Assembly: GCF_902499555.1 (NCBI RefSeq)
Contig: NZ_CABVMM010000005.1
Span: 1 to 64,000, forward strand
Source: Mesonia oceanica
Lineage (GTDB): Bacteria > Bacteroidota > Bacteroidia > Flavobacteriales > Flavobacteriaceae
Direction: 5' to 3'
DNA length: 64,000 nt
Shown here piece by piece: positions 54,712-63,173 of the stretch. The notes under the pieces were generated by a model. It did no database searches. It had not been told where the DNA came from and was given only the letters and a program-made list of their open reading frames with translations. A program made the position numbers and the translations under genes. Every line of letters begins with the position of its first letter. The stretch's first letter is position 1.

Positions 54712-56520
54712 TTAAAAACAATACTTATTTTCTGCGATTAATTTATCGGCAATTTCAGTTCTTAATTTGACGACGTTCGGGAAATTATCGTATTTCGTGA
54801 AACGCTTTAATCCCATTAACATCATTCGTAATTCGTCTCCTTCAGCGAAAGAAATAATTCCTTCTTTGGCTTTGGCGTTGATTTTTTCAACGGCATTATA
54901 AAGGTAAAGCTGAGACATTGCTATTTGTTCTTTTTGGGTATCTTCCCCAAAACGTTTCGCGTTCTTTTCGGTTCTTAAAATAGCCGATTCTGCCATATAT
55001 ACTTCAATTAGAATATCGGAAGCAGCCAATAATAATTGCTGATGTTCTTCTAGTTGTGGTCCAAATTTCTGAACAGCACTACCGGCAACCATTAAGAATA
55101 CTTTTTTCAGCTTTTTGATCATTTCTTTTTCTTCCGCAAATAATTCAGAATAATCAGGTTTATCGAAAGACGGAATTCCCATTAATTCTTCTCCTACCGC
55201 TTGTGCAGGTCCTAAAAGATCTACGTGACCTTTCATCGCTTTTTTCACGAGCATTCCTACCGAAAGCATTCGGTTAATTTCGTTGGTACCTTCATAGATT
55301 CTTGAAATACGAGCATCTCTCCAAGCCGCTTCCATAGGGGTGTCGGCAGAGAATCCCATTCCACCAAAAATCTGAATTCCTTCATCGGAGCAATGCTGAA
55401 TATCTTCAGAACAGGCTACTTTTAAAATAGAACATTCAATTGCATATTCTTCTACTCCTTTTAATTCGGCTTCAGAATGAGAATTTCCACTTTCCATACG
55501 AAGGTGAATTCGGTCTTCTATATTTTTAGCCGCTCTGTAGGAAGCTGATTCGCCTACATAAGCAGAAGTTGCCATTTCGGCTAGTTTTTGTTTAATCGCT
55601 CCAAATTGTGCAATGGGTGTTTTAAACTGAACTCTTTCATTAGCATATTTAACGGCATTTTCGGTCACCCGACGTTGTGCATCTAAACAAGCCGCTGCCA
55701 GTTTAATTCTACCTACGTTTAAGGCATTCATCGCGATTTTAAAACCTTCACCGCGACCCGCTAACATATTTTCTACCGGAACTTTGGTTTCATTAAAGAA
55801 TACCTGACGGGTAGAGGAGGAGTGAATCCCTAATTTCTTTTCTTCTTCCCCAAAGGAGATTCCGTTTTCTTTATCATTTTCTACGATAAATCCGGTGATG
55901 TTTTTATCATCTTCAATACGTGCAAAAACGATGAACACATTCGCAAAACCAGCATTTGAAATCCACATTTTTTGTCCGCTGATGCTGTAATACTTTTCAT
56001 CATCAGAAAGCACGGCTTTTGTTTTTCCTGAATTGGCATCACTACCTGCGCCCGGTTCAGTTAAACAATATGCACCAAACCATTCTCCGGTGGCTAATTT
56101 TGGTACATATTTTTTCTTTTGCTCTTCGGTACCATACAATGTGATCGGCATTGTACCAATCCCGGTATGTGCTCCAAAAGCGGTAGCAATCGATCCGGTA
56201 GCTCCCGAGATATAATCGCAAACCAGCATTGTAGAAACAAATCCCATACCTAATCCATCATATTCTTCGGGTACGGCAACACCAAGAAAACCAAGTTCTC
56301 CGGCTTTTTGCATAATTTCTTCCGTAAGCGCGTAATCTTTTTTCTCGAATCTTTCCTTATGTGGAATGATTTCACGATCTACAAATTCTTTTACAGAATC
56401 ACGCATCATCTTTTGCTCCTCGTTAAAATCTTCAGGAGTAAAAACATCGTCGCAGCTGGTTTCTTTTACTAAGAATTGACCACCGCGTAATATATCTTTT
56501 TGTTCAGTTGTATCACTCAT
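54712..56520 (-). CDS. fadE: Acyl-CoA dehydrogenase of the beta-oxidation operon
   Basis: The 602-residue flavoprotein catalyses the first step of fatty-acid beta-oxidation. It has the acyl-CoA dehydrogenase core (MRDSVKEFVDREIIPHKERF, CLTEPGAGSDANSGKT, GGMGFSADTPMEAAWRDARI, IYEGTNEINRML). A C-terminal helical extension (about 430-602), typical of the longer FadE-like form with an electron-transfer flavoprotein partner, follows. It is the last gene after thiolase, in the order seen in Bacillus fadNAE. Confidence 0.92.
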   Translation of the reverse strand: MSDTTEQKDILRGGQFLVKETSCDDVFTPEDFNEEQKMMRDSVKEFVDREIIPHKERFEKKDYALTEEIMQKAGELGFLGVAVPEEYDGLGMGFVSTMLVCDYISGATGSIATAFGAHTGIGTMPITLYGTEEQKKKYVPKLATGEWFGAYCLTEPGAGSDANSGKTKAVLSDDEKYYSISGQKMWISNAGFANVFIVFARIEDDKNITGFIVENDKENGISFGEEEKKLGIHSSSTRQVFFNETKVPVENMLAGRGEGFKIAMNALNVGRIKLAAACLDAQRRVTENAVKYANERVQFKTPIAQFGAIKQKLAEMATSAYVGESASYRAAKNIEDRIHLRMESGNSHSEAELKGVEEYAIECSILKVACSEDIQHCSDEGIQIFGGMGFSADTPMEAAWRDARISRIYEGTNEINRMLSVGMLVKKAMKGHVDLLGPAQAVGEELMGIPSFDKPDYSELFAEEKEMIKKLKKVFLMVAGSAVQKFGPQLEEHQQLLLAASDILIEVYMAESAILRTEKNAKRFGEDTQKEQIAMSQLYLYNAVEKINAKAKEGIISFAEGDELRMMLMGLKRFTKYDNFPNVVKLRTEIADKLIAENKYCF

Positions 56521-56523
56521 TTT

Positions 56524-56640
56524 AATCCCCCTATCCCCCGAAGGGGGGAACTACCTATTGGAGGTTATAGGTTTTTATATTAAACATTTTGTTAGTTCTC
56601 AATTTAAATTCCTCCCCTTAGGGGAGGTTAGGTGGGGATT
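56524..56640. repeat. Inverted-repeat element between thiolase and acyl-CoA dehydrogenase genes
   Basis: Left end AATCCCCCTATCCCCCGAAG... and right end, read inverted, AATCCCCACCTAACCTCCCC... are imperfect terminal inverted repeats of about 28-30 bp. Each contains its own small hairpin (TCCCCC/GGGGGGA and CCTCCCC/GGGGAGG). The 50-60 nt between them hold nothing recognisable. It looks like a short non-autonomous mobile or REP-like element. Confidence 0.75.
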
Positions 56641-57826
56641 AGAATACCTCATAAACTCCCGCAGCACCTTGTCCGGTTCCTACGCACATAGTAACCATTG
56701 CGTATTTGTTGTTAAGCTTGCGTTTACGCATTTCATCAAAAATCTGAACAGATAGTTTAGCTCCGGTACAACCCAGTGGGTGACCCATAGAAATCGCACC
56801 GCCGTTTACATTCACGATATCTTTGTTTAATCCTAATTCACGGATGACCGCTAGCGACTGAGAAGCAAAGGCTTCGTTCAATTCGATTAATGAAATATCA
56901 TCTTGTTTTAACCCAGCTTGTTTGATGGCTTTGGGAATTGCTTTAACCGGTCCAACTCCCATAATTCTTGGCTCTACACCAACCGCAGTATAACTCACCA
57001 TTCGGGCAATAGGTTCAAGATTGAGTTCTTTTACCATTTCTTCGCTCATCACCATTACAAAAGCAGCGCCATCACTCATTTGTGAAGAGTTTCCGGCAGT
57101 TACACTTCCACCTTCTGCAAATACAGGTCGAAGTTTATTCAATACCGCTTCAGAAGTATCTTTACGTGGACCTTCATCTTTAGTTACGGTGTAGCTTTTG
57201 GTTTTCTTTTTTCCGTCGTCATCTACATAAGTCTGATCTATGGTAATGGGAACAATTTGATCTTGAAAACGATCTTCAGCCTGTGCTTTTATAGCTTTTT
57301 GGTGAGAATTGTAGGCAAACTCATCCTGGTCTTCCCGAGAAACGTTGTACTGATTGGCCACCGCTTCGGCAGTTAATCCCATTCCCCAGTAATAATCTTC
57401 GTGACCTTCTTTTGCCAGTTTATAATCGGGAACCGGTTTGTAACCTCCCATTGGGATGTAGCTCATACTCTCGGCACCACCGGCGATGATACAATCTGCC
57501 ATTCCACTTTGAATTTTAGCGGAAGCAATAGCGATGGTTTCTAAGCCTGAAGCGCAATAGCGGTTTACCGTCATTCCGGCTACGTCTTCGGTTTTTAATC
57601 CCATTAAAGAGATTAACCGACCTACGTTTAAGCCTTGCTCCGCTTCGGGCATTGCATTTCCTACGATCACATCGTCGATACGATTTTTGTCAAATTCCGG
57701 AAGTTTGTCCATCATATATTCGATGGTTTCCGCTGCCAGTTCATCTGGTCTTTTAAATCTGAACACACCTCGGGGTGCTTTCCCCACTGCGGTTCTGTAT
57801 GCTTTTACTATGTATGCTGTTTTCAT
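56639..57826 (-). CDS. fadA: Acetyl-CoA C-acyltransferase (3-ketoacyl-CoA thiolase)
   Basis: The 395-residue thiolase has the acyl-carrying Cys 91 in [13 protein letters not shown], His in [13 protein letters not shown] and the second catalytic Cys in [16 protein letters not shown]. It releases acetyl-CoA in the last step of each beta-oxidation cycle. It lies between the FadN-like gene and fadE, separated from the former by the four-helix-bundle insertion. Confidence 0.94.
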   Translation of the reverse strand: MKTAYIVKAYRTAVGKAPRGVFRFKRPDELAAETIEYMMDKLPEFDKNRIDDVIVGNAMPEAEQGLNVGRLISLMGLKTEDVAGMTVNRYCASGLETIAIASAKIQSGMADCIIAGGAESMSYIPMGGYKPVPDYKLAKEGHEDYYWGMGLTAEAVANQYNVSREDQDEFAYNSHQKAIKAQAEDRFQDQIVPITIDQTYVDDDGKKKTKSYTVTKDEGPRKDTSEAVLNKLRPVFAEGGSVTAGNSSQMSDGAAFVMVMSEEMVKELNLEPIARMVSYTAVGVEPRIMGVGPVKAIPKAIKQAGLKQDDISLIELNEAFASQSLAVIRELGLNKDIVNVNGGAISMGHPLGCTGAKLSVQIFDEMRKRKLNNKYAMVTMCVGTGQGAAGVYEVF

Positions 57827-57880
57827 TATTTTTAGTATTTAGAATTGAGAAGTCTATATCTTTAGACGTCTATTGTATTT

Positions 57881-58324
57881 CGTAAATTGTATACTGTATT
57901 TACAATATGTCTTGAATTCATTTCTTATAGAGTTGATTGTAATTTGATAATCATATTCTGAATATGTTGAATTTCCCTTTCAAAATGTCCAAAAACATCT
58001 GGACTTAGAAAATTAAGATTTTTGGCAATTATCAGTTGGGTTTCTAGTTCAAATGCAGATCCAAGTGCTATTCCCAAAAAATTAGCAAAATCTTTATTGG
58101 TCTTTCTGCCACATCCTTCTGCAATGTTGGAAGGTATCGATACAGCAGATCTTCTAATTTGAGAAGTAAGACCATAAAGCTCTTCTTTTGGGAAATTCCT
58201 ACTTTTTGTGTATGTATCAGTCACTAGATTAATTGCTTTTTCCCAAACTTTTAATTCTTTGAAGTAATTCATAACTCTTACAAATTTCAGTCTACCATTT
58301 ACATTTTACAGTATACAATCTACG
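57881..58324. mobile_element. Inverted-repeat-bounded element carrying a four-helix-bundle gene
   Basis: CGTAAATTGTATACTGTA at 57881-57898 is the inverse of TACAGTATACAATCTACG at 58307-58324 (17 of 18 positions). The pair exactly brackets the four-helix-bundle ORF, and more degenerate TTTACAG/TACAATCTA units continue to about 58354. The element sits in the fad operon in the operon's orientation. No transposase is present, so movement would be in trans. Confidence 0.7.
57925..58272 (-). CDS. Four-helix-bundle protein (23S rRNA intervening-sequence type)
   Basis: The 115-residue protein has the family landmarks NYFKELKVWEKAINLVTDTY, LTSQIRRSAVSIPSNIAEGC and GRKTNKDFANFLGIALGSAF. The family was first found in 23S rRNA intervening sequences and includes relatives of the Avd accessory protein of diversity-generating retroelements. 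Its cellular role is unclear. It interrupts the fad operon between the FadN-like gene and fadA and is bounded by inverted repeats. Confidence 0.92.
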   Translation of the reverse strand: MNYFKELKVWEKAINLVTDTYTKSRNFPKEELYGLTSQIRRSAVSIPSNIAEGCGRKTNKDFANFLGIALGSAFELETQLIIAKNLNFLSPDVFGHFEREIQHIQNMIIKLQSTL

Positions 58325-58360
58325 GTTTACAGTTCTAACTCTACAGTTTACAATCTATAC

Positions 58361-60766
58361 TTAGTTTCTCAACGGTTTTCCCTTCTGTAACATATGCTGA
58401 AGGCGTTCTAAAGTTTTTCGTTCTCCGCAAAGGCTTAAGAAAGCTTCACGTTCTAGGTCTAATAAATATTGTTCGCTTACGTAAGAAGCTTCCGATAGGT
58501 CTCCACCAGCCATTACATAAGCCAGTTTGTTAGCGATTTTCTTATCGTGGTCGCTAATGTATTTTCCGGCATTCATCTGATCGGTTCCTACATAAAAAGC
58601 TCCTAAAGCTTGTTTTCCTAAAACTTTAATGTCTTTGCGCATAATTGGTTTGGTGTAGCCATTCTCTGCCATTAATAGCGCGTGTTTTTTCGCGATGGTT
58701 AATTGGTTGTCGCGGTTCACCACCACAATATCTTTTCCTTTTTGCAGAATATTGGTATCGTAAGCTTCGTAAGCTGAGGTGGATACTTTTGCCATTCCGA
58801 TAGTGAGGAAATTTTCGCGTAATCGGTTCAACTCTACATCATCTTTCTGGTAGGTATCAGAAGCTCTTAAGGTCATTTCTTTAGAACCGCCACCGCCGGG
58901 AATTACCCCAACACCAAATTCCACTAAACCAATATAAGTTTCGGCGTGAGCCACCACTTTATCGGCGTGTAACGAAAGTTCGCAGCCGCCACCCAGCGCC
59001 ATATTATGCGGAGCAGATACGGTAGGGATAGAGGAGTAGCGCATACGCATCATCGTATCTTGGAAGTATTTAATGGCCATATTCAGCTCATCATATTCCT
59101 GCTCTACTGCCATCATAAAGATCATTCCGATATTAGCACCTACCGAGAAGTTTTTTCCGTCGTTCGATACTACGAGTCCACGGTATTCTTTTTCAGCCAG
59201 ATCGATCGCTTTGTTGATTCCATCAAGTACATCACCTCCAATAGAATTCATTTTACTGCGGAATTCTAAATTTAGAATGCCATCACCTAAATCTTCAACG
59301 ACAACGCCACTATTTTGGAATACGGCTTTAGATTCGCGAATATTATCTAAGATGATATAGGAGTCTTGTCCGGGAACTTTTACGTGTTCCTTTTTCGGGA
59401 TTTCATAATAATAGGTGTTTCCTTCTTTTACGGAATAAAAGGAAGTAATACCGGCATCCACCATTTCTGAAACCCAAGCTGCAGGCTCGTAACCTTCAGC
59501 TTTCATCATTTCAATTCCTTTTTCTACACCAAGTGCATCCCAAACCTGAAATGGACCGTGTTCCCATCCAAAACCGGCCTGCATCGCATCATCAATTTTG
59601 TAGAGTTCATCAGTAATTTCTGGAATTCTGTTGGAAGCATAAGCAAATAATGCTGAAAAGTTTTTGCGGTAAAACTTCCCTGCTTTTCCTTCATCTTTAA
59701 TTAAAACTTTATAGCGATCGCTAAGTTTATCGATGGTTTTGGTTTGCTCTAATACACTAAATTTCGCGCTTTTTCGATCGCGGAATTCCATTTTATCAAG
59801 ATCAAGTGATTTGATTTCGCTGGAACCATCTTCTTTCTTTTCTTTTTTATAAAAACCTTGTCCGGTTTTGCTTCCCAACCATTTGTTATCCATCATTGTT
59901 TGGATGAAGTCTGGTAGTGCAAAAAGATCGTGGGCTTCATCCTCGGGAACGTTTTCGTACAAACCGTTGGCAACGTGCACCAAAGTATCTAAACCAACAA
60001 CATCTACAGTACGGAAGGTAGCCGATTTCTGGCGGCCAATCACCGGTCCGGTTAATTTGTCGACCTCTTCAATGGTCATATCCATATCTTTTACCATATG
60101 GAACAAACTCATAATGCTGAAAATACCAACGCGGTTTCCGATAAAGGCCGGTGTGTCTTTGGCGATCACCGATTTTTTTCCAAGGAATTTTTTTCCGTAG
60201 TCATTGAGGAAATCTAATACCTCTCCTGAAGTATCGGGTCCAGGAATAATTTCGAATAAGCGTAAGTATCGTGGCGGATTGAAAAAGTGTGTTCCACAGA
60301 AATGTTTCTGGAAATCTTCACTTCTTCCTTCGTTCATAAATTTAATGGGAATCCCGGAAGTATTGGAAGTGATTAAAGTTCCCGGTTTTCTATGTTTTTC
60401 AAGTTTTTCAAAAACCTGTTTTTTAATGTCTAATCGTTCTACTACCACTTCGATAATCCAGTCGGCTTCAGAAACTTTAGCGATATCATCTTCTAAATTT
60501 CCGGTGGTTATGCGATTGGCAAAATCTTTATGGTAAATAGGAGAGGGCTTGGATTTTAAAGAATTTTGAAGGGAATCGTTGACGATGCGATTACGCACTT
60601 CTTTATCTTCTAAGGTAAGTCCTTTTTTTTGCTCTTTTTCATTGAGTTCTCGCGGAACGATGTCAAGCAGTAATACCTCTACGCCAATATTGGCGAAGTG
60701 GCAGGCGATACCGCTACCCATAATTCCTGATCCAATGACAGCAACTTTATTGATTGTTCGCTTCAT
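58361..60766 (-). CDS. fadN: FadN-like bifunctional 3-hydroxyacyl-CoA dehydrogenase / enoyl-CoA hydratase
   Basis: The 801-residue protein carries the dehydrogenase first (NAD site VIGSGIMGSGIACHFANIG; GTHFFNPPRYLRLFEI; DTPAFIGNRVGIF). The hydratase is at the C-terminal side (about 500-720; FSVGANIGMIF, ALGGGCELSLHADK, VEFGVGVIPGGGGSK). This order is the reverse of E. coli FadB and the same as Bacillus FadN. It performs the hydration and NAD-dependent oxidation steps of beta-oxidation. Its ATG is 2 nt after the stop of the MarR gene, so the regulator heads the operon. Confidence 0.92.
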   Translation of the reverse strand: MKRTINKVAVIGSGIMGSGIACHFANIGVEVLLLDIVPRELNEKEQKKGLTLEDKEVRNRIVNDSLQNSLKSKPSPIYHKDFANRITTGNLEDDIAKVSEADWIIEVVVERLDIKKQVFEKLEKHRKPGTLITSNTSGIPIKFMNEGRSEDFQKHFCGTHFFNPPRYLRLFEIIPGPDTSGEVLDFLNDYGKKFLGKKSVIAKDTPAFIGNRVGIFSIMSLFHMVKDMDMTIEEVDKLTGPVIGRQKSATFRTVDVVGLDTLVHVANGLYENVPEDEAHDLFALPDFIQTMMDNKWLGSKTGQGFYKKEKKEDGSSEIKSLDLDKMEFRDRKSAKFSVLEQTKTIDKLSDRYKVLIKDEGKAGKFYRKNFSALFAYASNRIPEITDELYKIDDAMQAGFGWEHGPFQVWDALGVEKGIEMMKAEGYEPAAWVSEMVDAGITSFYSVKEGNTYYYEIPKKEHVKVPGQDSYIILDNIRESKAVFQNSGVVVEDLGDGILNLEFRSKMNSIGGDVLDGINKAIDLAEKEYRGLVVSNDGKNFSVGANIGMIFMMAVEQEYDELNMAIKYFQDTMMRMRYSSIPTVSAPHNMALGGGCELSLHADKVVAHAETYIGLVEFGVGVIPGGGGSKEMTLRASDTYQKDDVELNRLRENFLTIGMAKVSTSAYEAYDTNILQKGKDIVVVNRDNQLTIAKKHALLMAENGYTKPIMRKDIKVLGKQALGAFYVGTDQMNAGKYISDHDKKIANKLAYVMAGGDLSEASYVSEQYLLDLEREAFLSLCGERKTLERLQHMLQKGKPLRN

Positions 60767-60768
60767 AA

Positions 60769-61221
60769 TTATTTAGCTGAGGTTTCAGGTTTATAAATTT
60801 TTTTATTATTAATTAATTCCATTATCGTATGTGCTACTTCAATGAAGGTTTTAATGTCTTTTTCTGGTACAGACTCTTTTACGGCATCGTCAAATTGGAG
60901 TACTACGTCTTTAGAGAAGGCTCTCATTTCACGACCGTAGTCTGTAAGGGTAATTAAAACACTTCTGCCATCTTCAGGGTTCCTTTTTCTTTCAATTAAT
61001 CCTTTTTCCTGCATTGATTTTAGGGTTCTGGAAAGGCTTGTGGCTTCCATTCCCATTTTAGGACCTAAAGAGGTAGATGGTGTACCTTCTTCAGGGTCTA
61101 TATTTAAAAGAGCAAATCCAGTTGCCATCGTGCTACCTTTTTTACCCGCTTCTTCGTTGTACATTTTAGCTACAGCAATCCAAGTAGCTCTAAGTACATA
61201 ATCTATTGTTTTTTCTCTCAT
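60769..61221 (-). CDS. MarR-family regulator of the fad operon
   Basis: The 150-residue protein has a winged-helix MarR fold (KMGMEATSLSRTLKSMQEKG for the recognition helix, LIERKRNPEDGRSVLITLTD for the wing). It is the first gene of the beta-oxidation operon and is translationally coupled to fadN. By analogy with other fatty-acid MarR/TetR regulators it probably represses the operon and is released by acyl-CoA; this is inferred from position. A matching palindrome lies in its own promoter. Confidence 0.9.
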   Translation of the reverse strand: MREKTIDYVLRATWIAVAKMYNEEAGKKGSTMATGFALLNIDPEEGTPSTSLGPKMGMEATSLSRTLKSMQEKGLIERKRNPEDGRSVLITLTDYGREMRAFSKDVVLQFDDAVKESVPEKDIKTFIEVAHTIMELINNKKIYKPETSAK

Positions 61222-61238
61222 ATAATTTGATGTGCAAT

Positions 61239-61274
61239 CAAAGATAATGAAAAATATTATGCACGCATAACAAA
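61239..61274 (-). promoter_or_regulatory. fad operon promoter with embedded MarR-type operator
   Basis: On the minus strand a TTTG (61274-61271) is followed by the perfect palindrome TTATGC-AC-GCATAA (61257-61270, same on both strands apart from the spacer) and by a -7 box TATCTTTG (61246-61239). The spacer between boxes is 24 nt, longer than the usual 19, which fits a weak or regulated promoter. A protein bound to the palindrome would block polymerase. Confidence 0.6.
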
Positions 61275-61310
61275 AGTAGGTAAATTTTAATTGAAATTAA
61301 TGATATTCAT

Positions 61311-61338
61311 AAAAAAACTCCTTCTGTTTGAGGAGTTT
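61311..61338 (-). terminator. Terminator of the BspA-like gene
   Basis: Stem AAACTCCT/AGGAGTTT with an A7 run on the plus strand, i.e. a T run for the minus strand. Confidence 0.75.
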
Positions 61339-61404
61339 AACAATAACTTAATAATAATTTTAAAATGATCGTAATTTATTGATAGAATAGACCTATTTCC
61401 TGAA

Positions 61405-62844
61405 TTACTTTTTAATTATTTTTTGGGTAATAGTTCCATTTATTTTTAAAAAATAAATATCTGATGAAAATTGGCTTAAATCAATTTTTTCAAACGATTT
61501 TTTAATGGTTTGGATTTTTTGTCCGTTAATATTTAGTATTTCTATTGTTTGGATGATGTTTTTATTGGGAGATGCTATAAATACAATTCCTGAAGTTGGG
61601 TTAGGGTATAGCGTAAAGTTAGGAGAGTTCACATTCATTGTAGAAAGGTTGCAATTTTCAGCTGGTGTGTCTTCGCTAATGTCCCAACCTAAATTATTGA
61701 TTAAAAAATTTCGATCATTTTCGTTACAATAAATAAGATCAATACCTCTAAAAATTTTGTTAGTATATCCTAACTCTACAAAATGAGCCAATAAAGCATC
61801 GTAATTTTCAATATCCAAATTACTGCTAGAAACTATTCTTCTAAAATCTACAGCAGGATTAAAATTCCAATTAGAAAGGTCTTGATTAAAATTTTCTGCT
61901 AAGCTAAATATTGCGAACATAGTAGTCACATTGGAGACATCCCAATTAGAAAGAGGTTGATTGAAATTTTCTGTACTACTGAACATATTATCCATCTTTG
62001 TAACACTTGATACATTCCAGTTATTAAGTGGCTGGTTAAATTGACTACTCATAAACATAAAATTCATATTTGTTACATTTGATACGTTCCAATTGTCTAT
62101 TGGTTGATTGAAAATCGAAGCACTAAACATACTTTCCATATTGATTACATTAGAAACATCCCAATTATTTAAAGACTGATTAAAACTTTGATTAGAACTA
62201 AACATACTTTCCATATTGGTGACATTAGAAACATTCCAATTATTAAGAGGCTGATTAAAAGCACTTGCAGCAGTAAACATATAGCTCATGTCGGTTACAT
62301 TAGACACATCCCAATTATCAAGAGGCTGGTTAAAATTAGTAGCAGCAAAAAATATTCCACGCATGGAAGTGATATTCGATACGTCCCAGTTATTTATGGG
62401 TTGATTAACTTCTGTTGAACTAAACATAAAGTTTAAATTAGTAGCTTGACTTAAATCTGGAGTATCTACTGCTAGAATTTGTAGATTAGAACAGCCAGCA
62501 AATGCCGATTGCATAGATTGCCATGGGTTGCTTCCCCATTGGTTTATGCTTAAAATTTTATCAGCATCAGTTTGATTATCAGAAAAATATATTCTCGGGA
62601 AATTTCCCGAAATAGTAACTGTGTATATTCCGGCAGAATTATAAGTATGTGTTACATCTCCGGTAATGTTATTTTCAGAATTACCGTCTCCAAAATCAAT
62701 ACTGTAATCATAACCTGTCCCAGTAGTAGGAATGGTTATACTTAAATCGTTATCATTAACTTCCCATGTGGTAATGAATTCTGTTTGGGCAAAAGCAAAA
62801 AAGCTAGTGGTTAGAAAGAAGAGTAATAAGTAAAAGTTTTTCAT
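61405..62844 (-). CDS. BspA-like (DUF285) repeat surface protein with PKD domain and T9SS tail
   Basis: I use the ATG at 62844, which gives a clean signal peptide (MKNFYLLLFFLTTSFFAFAQ); the frame opens 12 codons earlier. A PKD-like domain follows (YDYSIDFGDGNSEN, HTYNSAGIYTVTI). Eight or so 25-30-residue DUF285 repeats come next, of the form FNQPLNNWNVSNVTNMESMF. The chain ends with a T9SS type A sorting domain (FTLYPNPTSGIVF ... FLKINGTITQKIIKK). It should be a surface-exposed adhesin-like protein. The near-identical repeats could recombine and change length. Confidence 0.9.
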   Translation of the reverse strand: MKNFYLLLFFLTTSFFAFAQTEFITTWEVNDNDLSITIPTTGTGYDYSIDFGDGNSENNITGDVTHTYNSAGIYTVTISGNFPRIYFSDNQTDADKILSINQWGSNPWQSMQSAFAGCSNLQILAVDTPDLSQATNLNFMFSSTEVNQPINNWDVSNITSMRGIFFAATNFNQPLDNWDVSNVTDMSYMFTAASAFNQPLNNWNVSNVTNMESMFSSNQSFNQSLNNWDVSNVINMESMFSASIFNQPIDNWNVSNVTNMNFMFMSSQFNQPLNNWNVSSVTKMDNMFSSTENFNQPLSNWDVSNVTTMFAIFSLAENFNQDLSNWNFNPAVDFRRIVSSSNLDIENYDALLAHFVELGYTNKIFRGIDLIYCNENDRNFLINNLGWDISEDTPAENCNLSTMNVNSPNFTLYPNPTSGIVFIASPNKNIIQTIEILNINGQKIQTIKKSFEKIDLSQFSSDIYFLKINGTITQKIIKK

Positions 62845-63173
62845 AGGATAATTATTTTGGTTCCTATAAATATAAAACAATATGTTGAGATTTTATTTGA
62901 TAAATTTATGTAAAAAACTAATTTACAGTAAATTATATCGTTTGGTTTCTCAGGATACTTAAATTTATTCCTTTTGGAATCAAACTTTTACTTTCGGCTT
63001 TAATGGTTAAACTTCTTTCTTTTCTCTAGCTAATATAAGCTGAACGTTTATAAATTCAGTAAGGTTAATGGTAATTATCAACTTCTTGCTATCTACATTT
63101 TTGTCCTAATTTTGGTCGGAAGAGATTTTAGTATCAAACTAAGAAGCTTTAAAATAATTAAAAAGGTGTTGAT
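62845..63173. other. Intergenic, no gene seen
   Basis: AT-rich spacer upstream of the BspA-like gene. No repeat, RNA or coding signal is recognised. Confidence 0.5.
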
